From JAILLW01 sp045640525 (GTDB taxonomy: Bacteria > Bacillota > Clostridia > Lachnospirales > Lachnospiraceae): 64,000 bases of DNA. Below the pieces are notes generated by a model that worked only from the letters and a program-made list of their open reading frames with translations, was not told the DNA's origin and did not search any database. Positions 28,201 through 35,742 of this stretch are shown here, piece by piece. The stretch's first letter is position 1. Each line of letters opens with the position of its first letter. The stretch lies in the NCBI GenBank assembly GCA_045640525.1, contig JAZUFE010000025.1, forward strand, positions 62,001 to 126,000, given 5' to 3'. A program made the translations under genes and the position numbers.

Positions 28201-28577
28201 ATACTGACATACTTGTCATAATCATCCTTGAGTATATCTTTAACAAGCAGATTCGTTCCTATGATTGCAATAAGGACTTTCAATAGATAGCCCACAATAT
28301 AGGCGTAATAAGGAGGCAGAATGACATACAGCAACGTATAAAGATTCCACTCCGAAGGTAACAGATAACGATTGATGCCTCCCAAAAAAGGTATCAAATC
28401 CTGTCCCCCGAAAAACGCTCCCTCATCCTTCAACAACTTGTACTGAGGAGTGAACAAATCAAGATTATCATGAACACTTATTATACTGTTCTCGCCGCGC
28501 AACAAAAACAACATGGATATACCCAAAAAGAACAGTCCTATTATTGCCCAATACCACTTGTTAAATATCTTCTTCAC
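25236..28577 (-). CDS. Fusion: YfhO/DUF6044-like membrane protein with C-terminal M3 metallopeptidase
   Basis: A single open frame of 1113 residues. Residues 1-~400 hold about twelve hydrophobic segments typical of YfhO/DUF6044 proteins (GT-C-like, for example LFTPQYKLLKDEGAFFGG and FNRTIFFNPFLWY), followed by a ~190-residue soluble domain. From about residue 590 the sequence changes to an acidic helical M3 (oligoendopeptidase F-like) peptidase: the zinc motif is HEFGH (about residues 912-916), the third ligand lies in NSQGLEVLF about 25 residues on, and YISYGTSALLA near the end is also M3-like. The start is taken as GTG at 28577, with AGAAGGAG ten bases upstream, leaving a 17-bp overlap with the GT2 gene. 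ATG at 28628 would overlap by 68 bp. M3 enzymes are normally separate cytosolic proteins, so the architecture is unusual. Topology places the peptidase outside the membrane if the segment count is even. Confidence 0.82.
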   Translation of the reverse strand: MKKIFNKWYWAIIGLFFLGISMLFLLRGENSIISVHDNLDLFTPQYKLLKDEGAFFGGQDLIPFLGGINRYLLPSEWNLYTLLYVILPPYYAYIVGYLLKVLIAIIGTNLLVKDILKDDYDKYVSISMLCGLAYGILNLFPNFGICFSSIPLFVFIIRRIIAKPNILWYSALLIYPMLSYFSYFGFFLIGYLFVYFIYRWIKTRRFPLRLLLAVTVLSVGYVLCEYRLFITMLFPVSDTIRSTMVIESLGFGDILKEIFGAFLYGDMHSEAMQLYFALPVCGLFLIYQTFAYVKAGNLKKIFRDPFYGVILFILFNSIVYGLYYSEGVRKVFETILPPLSGFQFNRTIFFNPFLWYVALFIVAKRVYDLLPKFKPFAGLILIGAMIVTVLSNTRYNDIYHTCYDIAKETLSGTRSNELSYGEFFSEDLFNDIKEDINYDGEWCAAYGFYPAVLQYNGFHTLDGYLGYYSQFYKEEFRKIIAPALNQKPESAAYYDNWGARCNLYSGTNSSITNAYRNYEYTDEDIYIDLNAFKDIAGRYIFSRVKINNADEVGLTLINTYESEDSPYIVYLYRTTSIFLDKEKSDIPYELRDIPTPDYDRIMEIADELEAMVDEINDAANDSDLSDKELVEQFGREDELLALYDEGNSILDDCTTAYSMYNIKSFQDYTDNEASDMMSRINSQLIDVNNAINMAVQKVCQSPYEVTMHKRLRSAVIDSLKEYEETSDEEKDLILKEESLQNEYFTIMAEELDNGLDEEHAKVVGEIYLELLDVCDQIAELNDYDNYADYAYAEVYGKDYTLEDVKSLCAEIKDKCSRYLGKTEELAENFRLPEDFEISYGRGTFEQLKPYMGEISPELENSLQYLLDNNLFDMAPSDIKEENGFTIPFDKYGDAFIFDSPYGTYSDIFTHVHEFGHFNHMLNTYEDDYEDFNNIDLSEYNSQGLEVLFSRYYPDIYGEEVGGFLAYQEIEGFLYTIVQSCMITEFEIYAHEHPDCTVEELGRQFFKLEKEYGFVPEEGVDEVYTWTGVWHLFQSPFYYISYGTSALLALETYEQADENFDAAVEKYLQLSAIKSNWGFKNTFEFFGMEDIFEPGVARKIFKSTYKQLKELTKE

Positions 28578-29511
28578 GTGCAATTCGCTCCTTCTGACCG
28601 GTTGTGGTGAATCGATATTCAAAATCACGTCTGTTCTGAGTTACTATGTGCGACAGAATAAGCCCTGCGAAAAAGGCCTGAATTGCGGCCAGAATCACGA
28701 ATCCACACATTATCAAAGTAGGGAATTTGTCAACAATACCCGTTTGGATGAAATCCAAAAGAACCGGCACGAAGAAACCTATTCCCAATGCAGCCAAAAC
28801 AAATGCCAGCAAACCGAAAAATCCCATAGGTTTGTAATCACGATATAATCTGACGATGGTTCTTAAAACTTTGAATCCGTCGGAATACGTGTTAAGCTTT
28901 GATTCCGAGCCCTCCGGACGATCTCTGTATTCGACAATTACATTATCAATCTGCATATGATTATAAACGCCGAAAATTGTCATTTCGGTTTCAATTTCAA
29001 AACCTTTGGACATAACGGGGAAGGTTTTGACAAAGCCGTAACTAAAGGCTCTGAAACCTGTCATTATATCCTTAATGTCGCAGGCAAACAAATGATTGAT
29101 TGAACTTCTGACCAAAGTGTTTCCGAAATTGTGGAACGGCCTTTTGTTTTCGGTAAAGTAGGTTGATGAAAGTCTGTCTCCGACTACCATATCAGAATTC
29201 TTGTTCAATACCATATCTGCCATTTTACGGGCATATTCCATCGGATATGTATCGTCACCATCCACCATGATATAGCAATGAGCATCAATCTCACGGAACA
29301 TTCTGCGGATTACGTTTCCCTTTCCCTGCATATACTCATGACGTACAATCGCGCCTTCCGCCTCCGCTATTTTAGACGTATCGTCGGTTGAATTGTTATC
29401 ATAAACATATACTGTTGCCTCCGGCAAAGCTGCCTTGGCATCATTTATGACCTTCTTAATTGTTTTAGCCTCATTGTAGCAAGGTATCAATACTGCAATT
29501 TTATCCATCAT
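28561..29511 (-). CDS. GT2 glycosyltransferase, dolichol-phosphate-mannose-synthase-like, membrane anchored
   Basis: A 316-residue enzyme. The GT-A domain has IAVLIPCYNEAKTI, YDNNSTDDT and MVDGDDTYP (DxD). Two C-terminal hydrophobic segments (about residues 230-255 and 265-295) anchor it in the membrane. This layout matches polyprenyl-phosphate sugar transferases that make lipid-linked single-sugar donors for GT-C enzymes outside the cell. The YfhO/DUF6044-like gene that follows, overlapping its 3' end, is a plausible user of that donor. SD AGGAGA lies directly before the tandem ATG start. Confidence 0.88.
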   Translation of the reverse strand: MMDKIAVLIPCYNEAKTIKKVINDAKAALPEATVYVYDNNSTDDTSKIAEAEGAIVRHEYMQGKGNVIRRMFREIDAHCYIMVDGDDTYPMEYARKMADMVLNKNSDMVVGDRLSSTYFTENKRPFHNFGNTLVRSSINHLFACDIKDIMTGFRAFSYGFVKTFPVMSKGFEIETEMTIFGVYNHMQIDNVIVEYRDRPEGSESKLNTYSDGFKVLRTIVRLYRDYKPMGFFGLLAFVLAALGIGFFVPVLLDFIQTGIVDKFPTLIMCGFVILAAIQAFFAGLILSHIVTQNRRDFEYRFTTTGQKERIAREEDI

Positions 29512-29523
29512 ATTCTCCTGTAA

Positions 29524-30576
29524 CTATAATGCCGATTTGATTATCTTCTCGCAAAGTTCATTAAACGAAATTCCTATCGCACGTGCCTCCTGAGGTACAA
29601 GTGACGTAGGTGTCATTCCCGGAAGTGTGTTGGCTTCCAGACAATAGAACTCATTGGTCTTCTCATCCAGCATGAAATCCATTCTGGCATAATTCGAAAG
29701 TCTTAATGCTTTAAATACATCCTCCGCACACGACTGCATTCTCTTGGTAAGTTCTTCGGAAAGATCTGCCGGGCACGTCTCCACGGTAGCACCCGCCTGA
29801 TATTTGTTCTTATAGTCATAAAATCCCTGCAACGGAGCAATTTCGATAATCGGAAGTGCCTTTCCGTCCATTACTCCGATAGAAAACTCCCTGCCTTTAA
29901 TGAACTGCTCAACTACCACAATATCGTCATATTTCAATGCCTCTTTCATTGCTGCATCAAAATCAGCCTGTGTATTGGCAATAGCAACTCCGACACTTGA
30001 ACCCCCTCGACAGGCTTTAACAATCATGGGATATTTAAGCGTGGATGAATCAAGTTTCAAAGCGCCATCACGACTGACCGTAAAACCCGCAGGTGTAGGT
30101 ATTCCATAAGCTTTAAATATATCTTTAGCAACGCTCTTGTTCATTGACATTGCCGAACTGATATAGTCGGTTCCGGTGTAAGTAATTCCCATCAAGTCAA
30201 AGCATGCCTGTATCTTACCGTTTTCACCATTCTCACCATGCAATGCCATGAAAACAACATCGGCAGTCTGACATAATCTTATTACATTCGGTCCGAAGAA
30301 ATTCTTCGCCCCATCAGGCCTTAATGCTTTGATCTGCTCTATATCGGGATTCTGTGCCGCAATGGTTCCCAGCGAACCTACCCAGTCCTTATCAAGTGTA
30401 AAAATATCGGACAGTGGCATGGCGGCCTCTTCCTTTGTCATCTCGTAGCCAAGATATACGTCAAGCATGATTGCATCATGTCCGTTTTCTTTTAATGCTT
30501 TGTAAATCTGCTTACCCGAACTAAATGATACATCACGTTCAGTGCTTATTCCTCCTGCCAAAACCACAATTTTCAT
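29524..30576 (-). CDS. ddl: D-alanine--D-alanine ligase
   Basis: A 350-residue ATP-grasp ligase that joins two D-Ala for peptidoglycan. Landmarks: VVLAGGISTERDVSFSSG at the N-terminus, FMALHGENGENGKIQ, the ATP-grasp Lys in PMIVKACRGGSSVGV, VVVEQFIKGREFSIGVM, the omega-loop YDYKNKY with the Tyr usual in D-Ala-D-Ala enzymes, and CLEANTLPGMTPTSLVPQ at the metal and D-Ala site. Nothing points to a VanG-type D-Ser ligase, although that cannot be excluded by eye. It lies between murF (upstream) and the GT2 gene, 12 bp away. Confidence 0.93.
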   Translation of the reverse strand: MKIVVLAGGISTERDVSFSSGKQIYKALKENGHDAIMLDVYLGYEMTKEEAAMPLSDIFTLDKDWVGSLGTIAAQNPDIEQIKALRPDGAKNFFGPNVIRLCQTADVVFMALHGENGENGKIQACFDLMGITYTGTDYISSAMSMNKSVAKDIFKAYGIPTPAGFTVSRDGALKLDSSTLKYPMIVKACRGGSSVGVAIANTQADFDAAMKEALKYDDIVVVEQFIKGREFSIGVMDGKALPIIEIAPLQGFYDYKNKYQAGATVETCPADLSEELTKRMQSCAEDVFKALRLSNYARMDFMLDEKTNEFYCLEANTLPGMTPTSLVPQEARAIGISFNELCEKIIKSAL

Positions 30577-30665
30577 TATCAGTTAATCTCCTCATTCTTA
30601 ATTTATGTACATTTCATCCAATCAGTATCCGTTCTTTGCCATTATCCGATTGGAAATCATTTCGG

Positions 30666-32030
30666 TTATTGCAATGCACCGAGTATTTCCTCGAGGTGCA
30701 TTCCGTGTGATGCTTTAATCAATATGGAATCACCCTTTTGCAAAATTGTATCTTTCAAATCCAAAAACTCTTCCTTGGTATCGAAATGATAATCCGCACA
30801 TATCATATTTCGTGACAGTTCACCGATTGAAATCAAAACATCTATACCGTTTTTCTTGGCATAATCTCCGACTTCCTTATGAAGTGCCTTCTCATTTTCT
30901 CCAAGTTCATACATGTCACCCAATATTGCGACCTTTCGCGTGTTGGCCAGGTTAAGCAAATCAATCGCTGCTTTCATTGAAACCGGATTGGCATTATAGC
31001 AATCATCAATCAAAGTGTAGTCATTCGTGGATATAATATTGCTTCTACCCGAAACCGCCTTGACGGATGCTATTCCCTTCTTGATTTCTTCATATGTCAT
31101 GCCGTATTCCAAACCGACTCCGGTAGCTGCCATGGCATTGTATATCATATGTATTCCGGGCAGCGGAACATCCGCATCAAAGAAATCCTCGAATTCCCCG
31201 TTGCCTGAAGCAGTTCGAATGTGAATCGATGCCTTTGAACCCAAAAGTCCTTTGTTGACAATTTCGGAAGGATATATGTCATTACCATCATTCATACCGA
31301 AAAATCTGATAGGTTTCTCCACCGGTGATTTCAAGGTTCGAAGTTTATCATCGTCACCGTTGAGGAACACTGCTCCTTTGGGATTAAGAGATTCGAACAT
31401 CTCCGTCTTGGCACGCAAGACTCCATCGCGGTCTTTCAAAAACTCGAGATGACATTGTCCGATATTCGTAATGACACAAGTGTCAGGTCTGGCTATCTTT
31501 GCCATTCTGCTCATTTCACCAAAATGCGAAATGCCCATTTCAACCACGGCAATTTCATGCTCGTCTCTTATCGAAAGAAGTGTTAACGGCATTCCGATTT
31601 CGTTATTCAGATTACCCTGTGTTTTCAACACTTTGAACTTAGCCGCAAGAGTACCTGCAATGAATTCCTTGGTACTGGTCTTACCTACGGATCCCGTAAT
31701 ACCGATAACGGGAATGGTAAGCTGCTCTCTGTAATATGCGGCAATATCGCTAAGCGCCTTGAAACTGTCCTTAACCAAAATGTAAGGCTTCAGGCATTGC
31801 GGTTGTTCCTTTTCACATACGACTCCGAGAGCACCTTTGCTAAATACCTGTTCAATAAACGAGTGACCGTCGACTCTCTCACCTTTGGTTGCAATGAAAA
31901 TACCGCCTTCGGTTACAAGTCTTGAATCGATAACAACCGAATCAGCTTCACGGTTATCATACTCATTCGAATAATTCCTGAGTTCACCACCGCAAGCCTC
32001 GGCCAAATTTTTAAGCGTTAAGTTCTTCAT
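30666..32030 (-). CDS. murF: UDP-MurNAc-tripeptide--D-alanyl-D-alanine ligase
   Basis: A 454-residue Mur ligase that adds the D-Ala-D-Ala made by Ddl to the UDP-MurNAc-tripeptide. It has the N-terminal substrate domain (VVIDSRLVTEGGIFIATKGE), the ATP loop ITGSVGKTSTKEF (about residues 112-124), ITNIGQCHLEF, and the C-terminal IDDCYNANPVSMKAA motif that is characteristic of MurF. Its ATG lies inside the last codons of plsC (20-bp overlap). ddl follows after about 90 bp, which hold no convincing terminator, so the two probably share a transcript. Confidence 0.96.
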   Translation of the reverse strand: MKNLTLKNLAEACGGELRNYSNEYDNREADSVVIDSRLVTEGGIFIATKGERVDGHSFIEQVFSKGALGVVCEKEQPQCLKPYILVKDSFKALSDIAAYYREQLTIPVIGITGSVGKTSTKEFIAGTLAAKFKVLKTQGNLNNEIGMPLTLLSIRDEHEIAVVEMGISHFGEMSRMAKIARPDTCVITNIGQCHLEFLKDRDGVLRAKTEMFESLNPKGAVFLNGDDDKLRTLKSPVEKPIRFFGMNDGNDIYPSEIVNKGLLGSKASIHIRTASGNGEFEDFFDADVPLPGIHMIYNAMAATGVGLEYGMTYEEIKKGIASVKAVSGRSNIISTNDYTLIDDCYNANPVSMKAAIDLLNLANTRKVAILGDMYELGENEKALHKEVGDYAKKNGIDVLISIGELSRNMICADYHFDTKEEFLDLKDTILQKGDSILIKASHGMHLEEILGALQ

Positions 32031-32769
32031 ATGTCTTCCTTAATTTGTCATAAGTTTCAAGCATAATGCCTCTGGTATATGCACCCAAATGTCTGCGTTG
32101 ATCTTTTTCAAGTTTATCAGGATATATCGGAGTACCGAAATCTATATAAACATGTTGCGAACGCAATTGCGGGAAATGATCTTCAAACACTGCTGCCATA
32201 TTGTACATTGTCATAGGAACAATGGCACATCCCGTCTTATCGGATATCTTGAAGCTTCCTTCGTGAAAGTCCAGCATATCCTGTTCATATGATCTGTTTC
32301 TTGTTCCTTCGGGAAAGATACAGATACTGATGCCGCCTTTGACATATTCAATAGCTTTAAGTATTGTTTGAAGCCCCTGCTTGATATCTTCTCTGTCCAA
32401 AAACAAATTGTGTAACATCATCATCCAAAAAGAAAGTATCGGAACTTTCTTAATACTCTTCTTCGATACGAAGGCCGTCATATTGGGAAACAATACATAT
32501 GTTGCCAAAATATCGAAGGAACTTCTGTGATTTCCTATATACAGAACCGGCTCATTTTTCGGGATATTGTCATAGCCTGAAACATGAAGCTTAACTCCTG
32601 CCAAAAACAGAACCATTCTGAATGAAACTCTGACAACGGTCAAGGTAAATGCATCCCTGGTTTTCATACTAAAAAGGCCTATTATCAAATCAATAAGCAA
32701 AAGCGGAATACTGATAATAAGCGCAACCACCACAAACAAGAATGTCCAACATAATCTTAAATAACCCAT
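32011..32769 (-). CDS. plsC: 1-acyl-sn-glycerol-3-phosphate acyltransferase
   Basis: A 252-residue membrane-bound acyltransferase making phosphatidic acid. An N-terminal hydrophobic stretch (LFVVVALIISIPLLLIDLII) anchors it. The catalytic block is YIGNHRSSFDIL (NHx4D, about residues 79-84), and the substrate-binding block is CIFPEGTRNRS. Both are standard for the family. It lies 13 bp after the GH9-like gene and overlaps murF by 20 bp, so membrane lipid and wall-precursor enzymes are co-transcribed here. Confidence 0.94.
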   Translation of the reverse strand: MGYLRLCWTFLFVVVALIISIPLLLIDLIIGLFSMKTRDAFTLTVVRVSFRMVLFLAGVKLHVSGYDNIPKNEPVLYIGNHRSSFDILATYVLFPNMTAFVSKKSIKKVPILSFWMMMLHNLFLDREDIKQGLQTILKAIEYVKGGISICIFPEGTRNRSYEQDMLDFHEGSFKISDKTGCAIVPMTMYNMAAVFEDHFPQLRSQHVYIDFGTPIYPDKLEKDQRRHLGAYTRGIMLETYDKLRKTYEELNA

Positions 32770-32782
32770 ACTGTTCCTAATC

Positions 32783-34387
32783 CTATCCTTTAATTTGATA
32801 ACCGGTAATAACTTTACTGAGCATAAATATCAGTTTCGAATCGGAATCGAATTGTTTCATCAATCCCAACGAACCGTGTATATCTTTGTACGAATGACTT
32901 CCCACATTATCCATGTAAGTTATCGATTGATGATTTCTTCCCAAAAAATAGTGAAGATAATTTTCTATAATCGTATCGTACTCATGATTTGAAATAATGT
33001 AATCAACCAAGGTCATATATATCATCTGATTCAAAAGTTCCGCATTGTCGGATTGTTCGACATTTCCCGGAACAAGAAATTTGGACTCTCTGGCTTTGGC
33101 CGAAATATCCTCTGCCTTCTTGAGAATCGGCTTAATAATGGCTCCACATATTTCCGTATCCACCGGCTGCTTCGTATTGATGTATGTTACGGCACCGTAA
33201 AACTCCATTTCATTATCAAAAGCATTCTGTGGATTCGATTGTTTGAGATACTCTTCAACAAATTTCCTGTATTCTTCAAGTCCCGACGCTCTGTATATTT
33301 CCGCCGCTGCCGCAAATCTTTGCGCCGCTTTGGCTTTATCGTCCAATATAACAGAATCCGCATTTTCATCATTAAGCTCCGCATATTTCCATGCCCTGTC
33401 CGCAGCCTGCAGGCACGATGTTGCATACTCTTTATCGAAATTCTGATAAAGATATCCGAATTTGGCCATAACAAAGGCAAAAGCCCTGCAGGATTCGGGA
33501 GTGCTCATTTCAACATAGGATGTTATATTTTTACCCTCAGATTCCTTATCGGAAACCGAAACTGCCGAATAAACTTCACCGGTTTCGGGATTCTGCATTT
33601 TCCACAGCCAATCGACTTCGTATCTCGCCTCATCCAATATATCCGGAACTTGGTTATCACTTTCGGGAATTCCTATATTATCCGAAAAAGCATCCGGAAA
33701 TATTTCATATGCCAACAGCATTGTTGCCAAAGTTTTCGAAGCGCTCTCAACATTCTTTGAACCGCTTTCATCCTGATGCCATCCACCTGTAACATCGAGA
33801 TTTACGTTCATATCCTCCCTCAAAACCGAGTTGCCGGTATGGCATGCATTATGCGCATATTCACCCGCAAGAGTCTCTGTAAGCGTAATTCCGCATCGAT
33901 TGTAGTAATATGTCTTGCAGCTTTGAGTGAAAATATCATCATAAATACCGTTTCGTATTTCAAAATGGTACGAAACTCCGAGTTTATCGGCTCTGATATA
34001 GTATTCGCCTTCTGTCGTAAAGTCTCCGAAATCTCCGCATGCAACATTTGTATTGCGTTCTTCATCAAATGACTGATTATCCAGCGAACCAAAATATACC
34101 GTGATATCAGAGTCCGCATCAACTATCTGAAAAGAAGTAGGCAATTCCTCTCCGTAAAAGATGACCTGCTTCGATCCTTCGGGAAGATATCCCAGCTGAT
34201 CAACGAGAATATGCGGGATACTCTTAGGCACTTCGTAATCCAATGAGGGTTCTTCCTCCATACTTATAAATGCCACATCGTTAGCATATTGATCATCTTC
34301 TGTGAAATTGAAATCACCGCATCCTGTCACGCACGAAATTGCGATTGTAATCGTACATACGAATGCTGCAAATCTACTTTTTCGCAT
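32783..34387 (-). CDS. GH9-like lipoprotein lacking the catalytic acids
   Basis: A 534-residue predicted lipoprotein: signal peptide with lipobox VTGC (Cys about residue 23). An N-terminal Ig-like cellulase domain (VDQLGYLPEGSKQVIF to EYYIRAD) and a GH9 (alpha/alpha)6 domain follow. The GH9 catalytic block is normally GGW(Y/H)DAGD; here it is GGWHQDESGSK (residues 201-211), so both catalytic Asp positions are Gln205 and Ser208. The C-terminal LGRNHQSITYMDNVGS resembles the usual LGRN...SYVTG region, but the terminal Asn-Glu motif that supplies the acid is missing. It probably binds a polysaccharide rather than cutting it. It lies upstream of plsC and murF. Family call good, loss of activity inferred. 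Confidence 0.75.
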   Translation of the reverse strand: MRKSRFAAFVCTITIAISCVTGCGDFNFTEDDQYANDVAFISMEEEPSLDYEVPKSIPHILVDQLGYLPEGSKQVIFYGEELPTSFQIVDADSDITVYFGSLDNQSFDEERNTNVACGDFGDFTTEGEYYIRADKLGVSYHFEIRNGIYDDIFTQSCKTYYYNRCGITLTETLAGEYAHNACHTGNSVLREDMNVNLDVTGGWHQDESGSKNVESASKTLATMLLAYEIFPDAFSDNIGIPESDNQVPDILDEARYEVDWLWKMQNPETGEVYSAVSVSDKESEGKNITSYVEMSTPESCRAFAFVMAKFGYLYQNFDKEYATSCLQAADRAWKYAELNDENADSVILDDKAKAAQRFAAAAEIYRASGLEEYRKFVEEYLKQSNPQNAFDNEMEFYGAVTYINTKQPVDTEICGAIIKPILKKAEDISAKARESKFLVPGNVEQSDNAELLNQMIYMTLVDYIISNHEYDTIIENYLHYFLGRNHQSITYMDNVGSHSYKDIHGSLGLMKQFDSDSKLIFMLSKVITGYQIKG

Positions 34388-34396
34388 ACATAGATT

Positions 34397-34425
34397 ATTA
34401 TACCTTTTTTCTTATGAATCGTGAA
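34397..34425 (-). promoter_or_regulatory. Candidate promoter of the GH9-like gene, implying a leaderless transcript
   Basis: On the minus strand TTCACG (34420-34425) and a perfect TATAAT (34397-34402) are 17 bp apart. Only nine bases separate the -10 from the ATG at 34387, so the transcript would start at or next to the start codon. The nearest purine-rich run (AAAAAAGG) is 15 bases from the ATG, too far for a normal ribosome binding site. Confidence 0.5.
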
Positions 34426-34502
34426 CTGTTTTATTGTTATTCGCCTAAGAAGCCTCTTGAGTATGCGGATTCCCGAGCAGCACGAACCTGCATACGCCAA
34501 AA

Positions 34503-34531
34503 AGCGGAGCATGGCAATGCCATACTCCGCT
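34503..34531 (-). terminator. Rho-independent terminator of the EF-hand-type gene
   Basis: AGCGGAG and CTCCGCT pair at the base and ATGGC/GCCAT pair above one mismatch. On the minus strand the stem is followed by a run of five T. It starts 16 bp after the stop of the gene at 34547. Confidence 0.8.
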
Positions 34532-34546
34532 ATATACACATTACAA

Positions 34547-35581
34547 TTATGCATATGCAGCCAGCGCTTTTTGACGTTTGACAACATCCAAATGTTGTAC
34601 CGTGCCTACATTGTGGCCGTCTTCCGCCAAAAATATGCCGGTGCTTCTTATCATACCCAAGGTCGAATTGTCTGTCGGATTGTTCAATGAAAACTGTGTA
34701 TCGGAATGCATAAGACCGATAGCTCCGACATTTTTCTCCTTAAGAGAGTAAAGATGAGGATTTCCGTTTTCATCAAAACTCCATATTCTGAGTTTATCGA
34801 ATATCTCATCGTCTTCATCGATAAAGCCGTCCTTATCAGTATCATAAACCGAAAGATCCAAAAAGCCGTCTCCCGATTTGGTTCCGAATAATTCCGAGCC
34901 GTCATTGATAATTCCGTCTTCATTAATATCCCATGCCAAAAATCCGCTGCCGCTTTCCAATTGATGGATTTCATCTTCTTCGCCGTCGGCATCAATATCA
35001 AATTTAATCGTCTGGTCAGACATTGCCGGGATTGTTCCATCATAGTTAATTACCAGCGGATCCGTCATGTATTGGAGATACTCAAACTGTTCTGTGTATG
35101 TTTCTTGAAAGCTTCGGGTCATTTCAAGATTCAGGTTCACGTTAACCTGTGTGCCGTCCGCACAATTGATAATTCCCTGTGCCGCAAATGTTGTGCTCTC
35201 ATATTCCTCGTAAAAATATTCATTTTCGAATTCAATATGAGCCATTGGCAGTGAAGGCGTGCTCTCTTCACCTGATGTGGCATTATCCATACATTCTTTG
35301 GCATCAAGCTTTCTGTCCGGAAACAAGAGTCTCATAAGAATATTAACAAACTCTTCCCTGAGCTTTCTAAACTGTTCTTGGAGGCTTTCCGATTGAGCTG
35401 TTTTCGAACTTGCAATATCTTTAATCTTAGCCTCCATTTGGTCAAGTGCCTCTCCAAGACTGAACGAGTCGGAATCTTTAACGGCATTCGAACCAATAAC
35501 AGTATATTTACGAACCATTTGAGATGAAGTTGTAAAGGTTCGTGCGGATTCCATTCCTATATTAGCGGAATCGATTCGCAT
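34547..35581 (-). CDS. EF-hand/GSELFG-type calcium-binding protein of unknown role
   Basis: 344 residues from ATG at 35581, preceded by AAGGAGG eleven bases upstream; a longer frame to 35665 has no such site. No signal peptide is seen. Residues 1-~110 are polar and helical (LGEALDQMEAKIKDI, SLQEQFRKLREEF). The second half carries calcium-loop-like repeats: FDIDADGEEDEI, WDINEDGIINDGSELFG and YDTDKDGFIDEDD, then IFDKLRIWSFDENG. This order (D-rich loop, GSELFG, second loop, L-x-x-W) is a known module in secreted and RTX-type proteins. I do not know its function here. It is the only such gene in the window, with a terminator right behind it. Confidence 0.7.
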   Translation of the reverse strand: MRIDSANIGMESARTFTTSSQMVRKYTVIGSNAVKDSDSFSLGEALDQMEAKIKDIASSKTAQSESLQEQFRKLREEFVNILMRLLFPDRKLDAKECMDNATSGEESTPSLPMAHIEFENEYFYEEYESTTFAAQGIINCADGTQVNVNLNLEMTRSFQETYTEQFEYLQYMTDPLVINYDGTIPAMSDQTIKFDIDADGEEDEIHQLESGSGFLAWDINEDGIINDGSELFGTKSGDGFLDLSVYDTDKDGFIDEDDEIFDKLRIWSFDENGNPHLYSLKEKNVGAIGLMHSDTQFSLNNPTDNSTLGMIRSTGIFLAEDGHNVGTVQHLDVVKRQKALAAYA

Positions 35582-35742
35582 TAATTGTTTTTCCTCCTTT
35601 TTGCCCCATTTATACGCAAACTCCTTTTTGGGTACAAAAAAGAACGGAACATTTTGAGTTTCCATACCAAAAATGCACCGTCCCTGGCTGTTTTATTTTT
35701 GCTTAAGCTTTGATAAATATATCGGCTTATCGATAAAAAAGT

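Noticed and set aside
28578..28628. Longer N-terminus of the membrane-peptidase fusion from ATG 28628
   Set aside because: Would overlap the glycosyltransferase by 68 bp; GTG 28577 has a proper ribosome binding site.
30577..30665. Terminator between murF and ddl
   Set aside because: CCAAT...ATTGG arms exist but the loop is about 20 nt, the stem contains mismatches and there is no T-run.
32783..34387. Active cellulase (endoglucanase)
   Set aside because: Catalytic aspartates are replaced (GGWHQDES), so only GH9-like is claimed.
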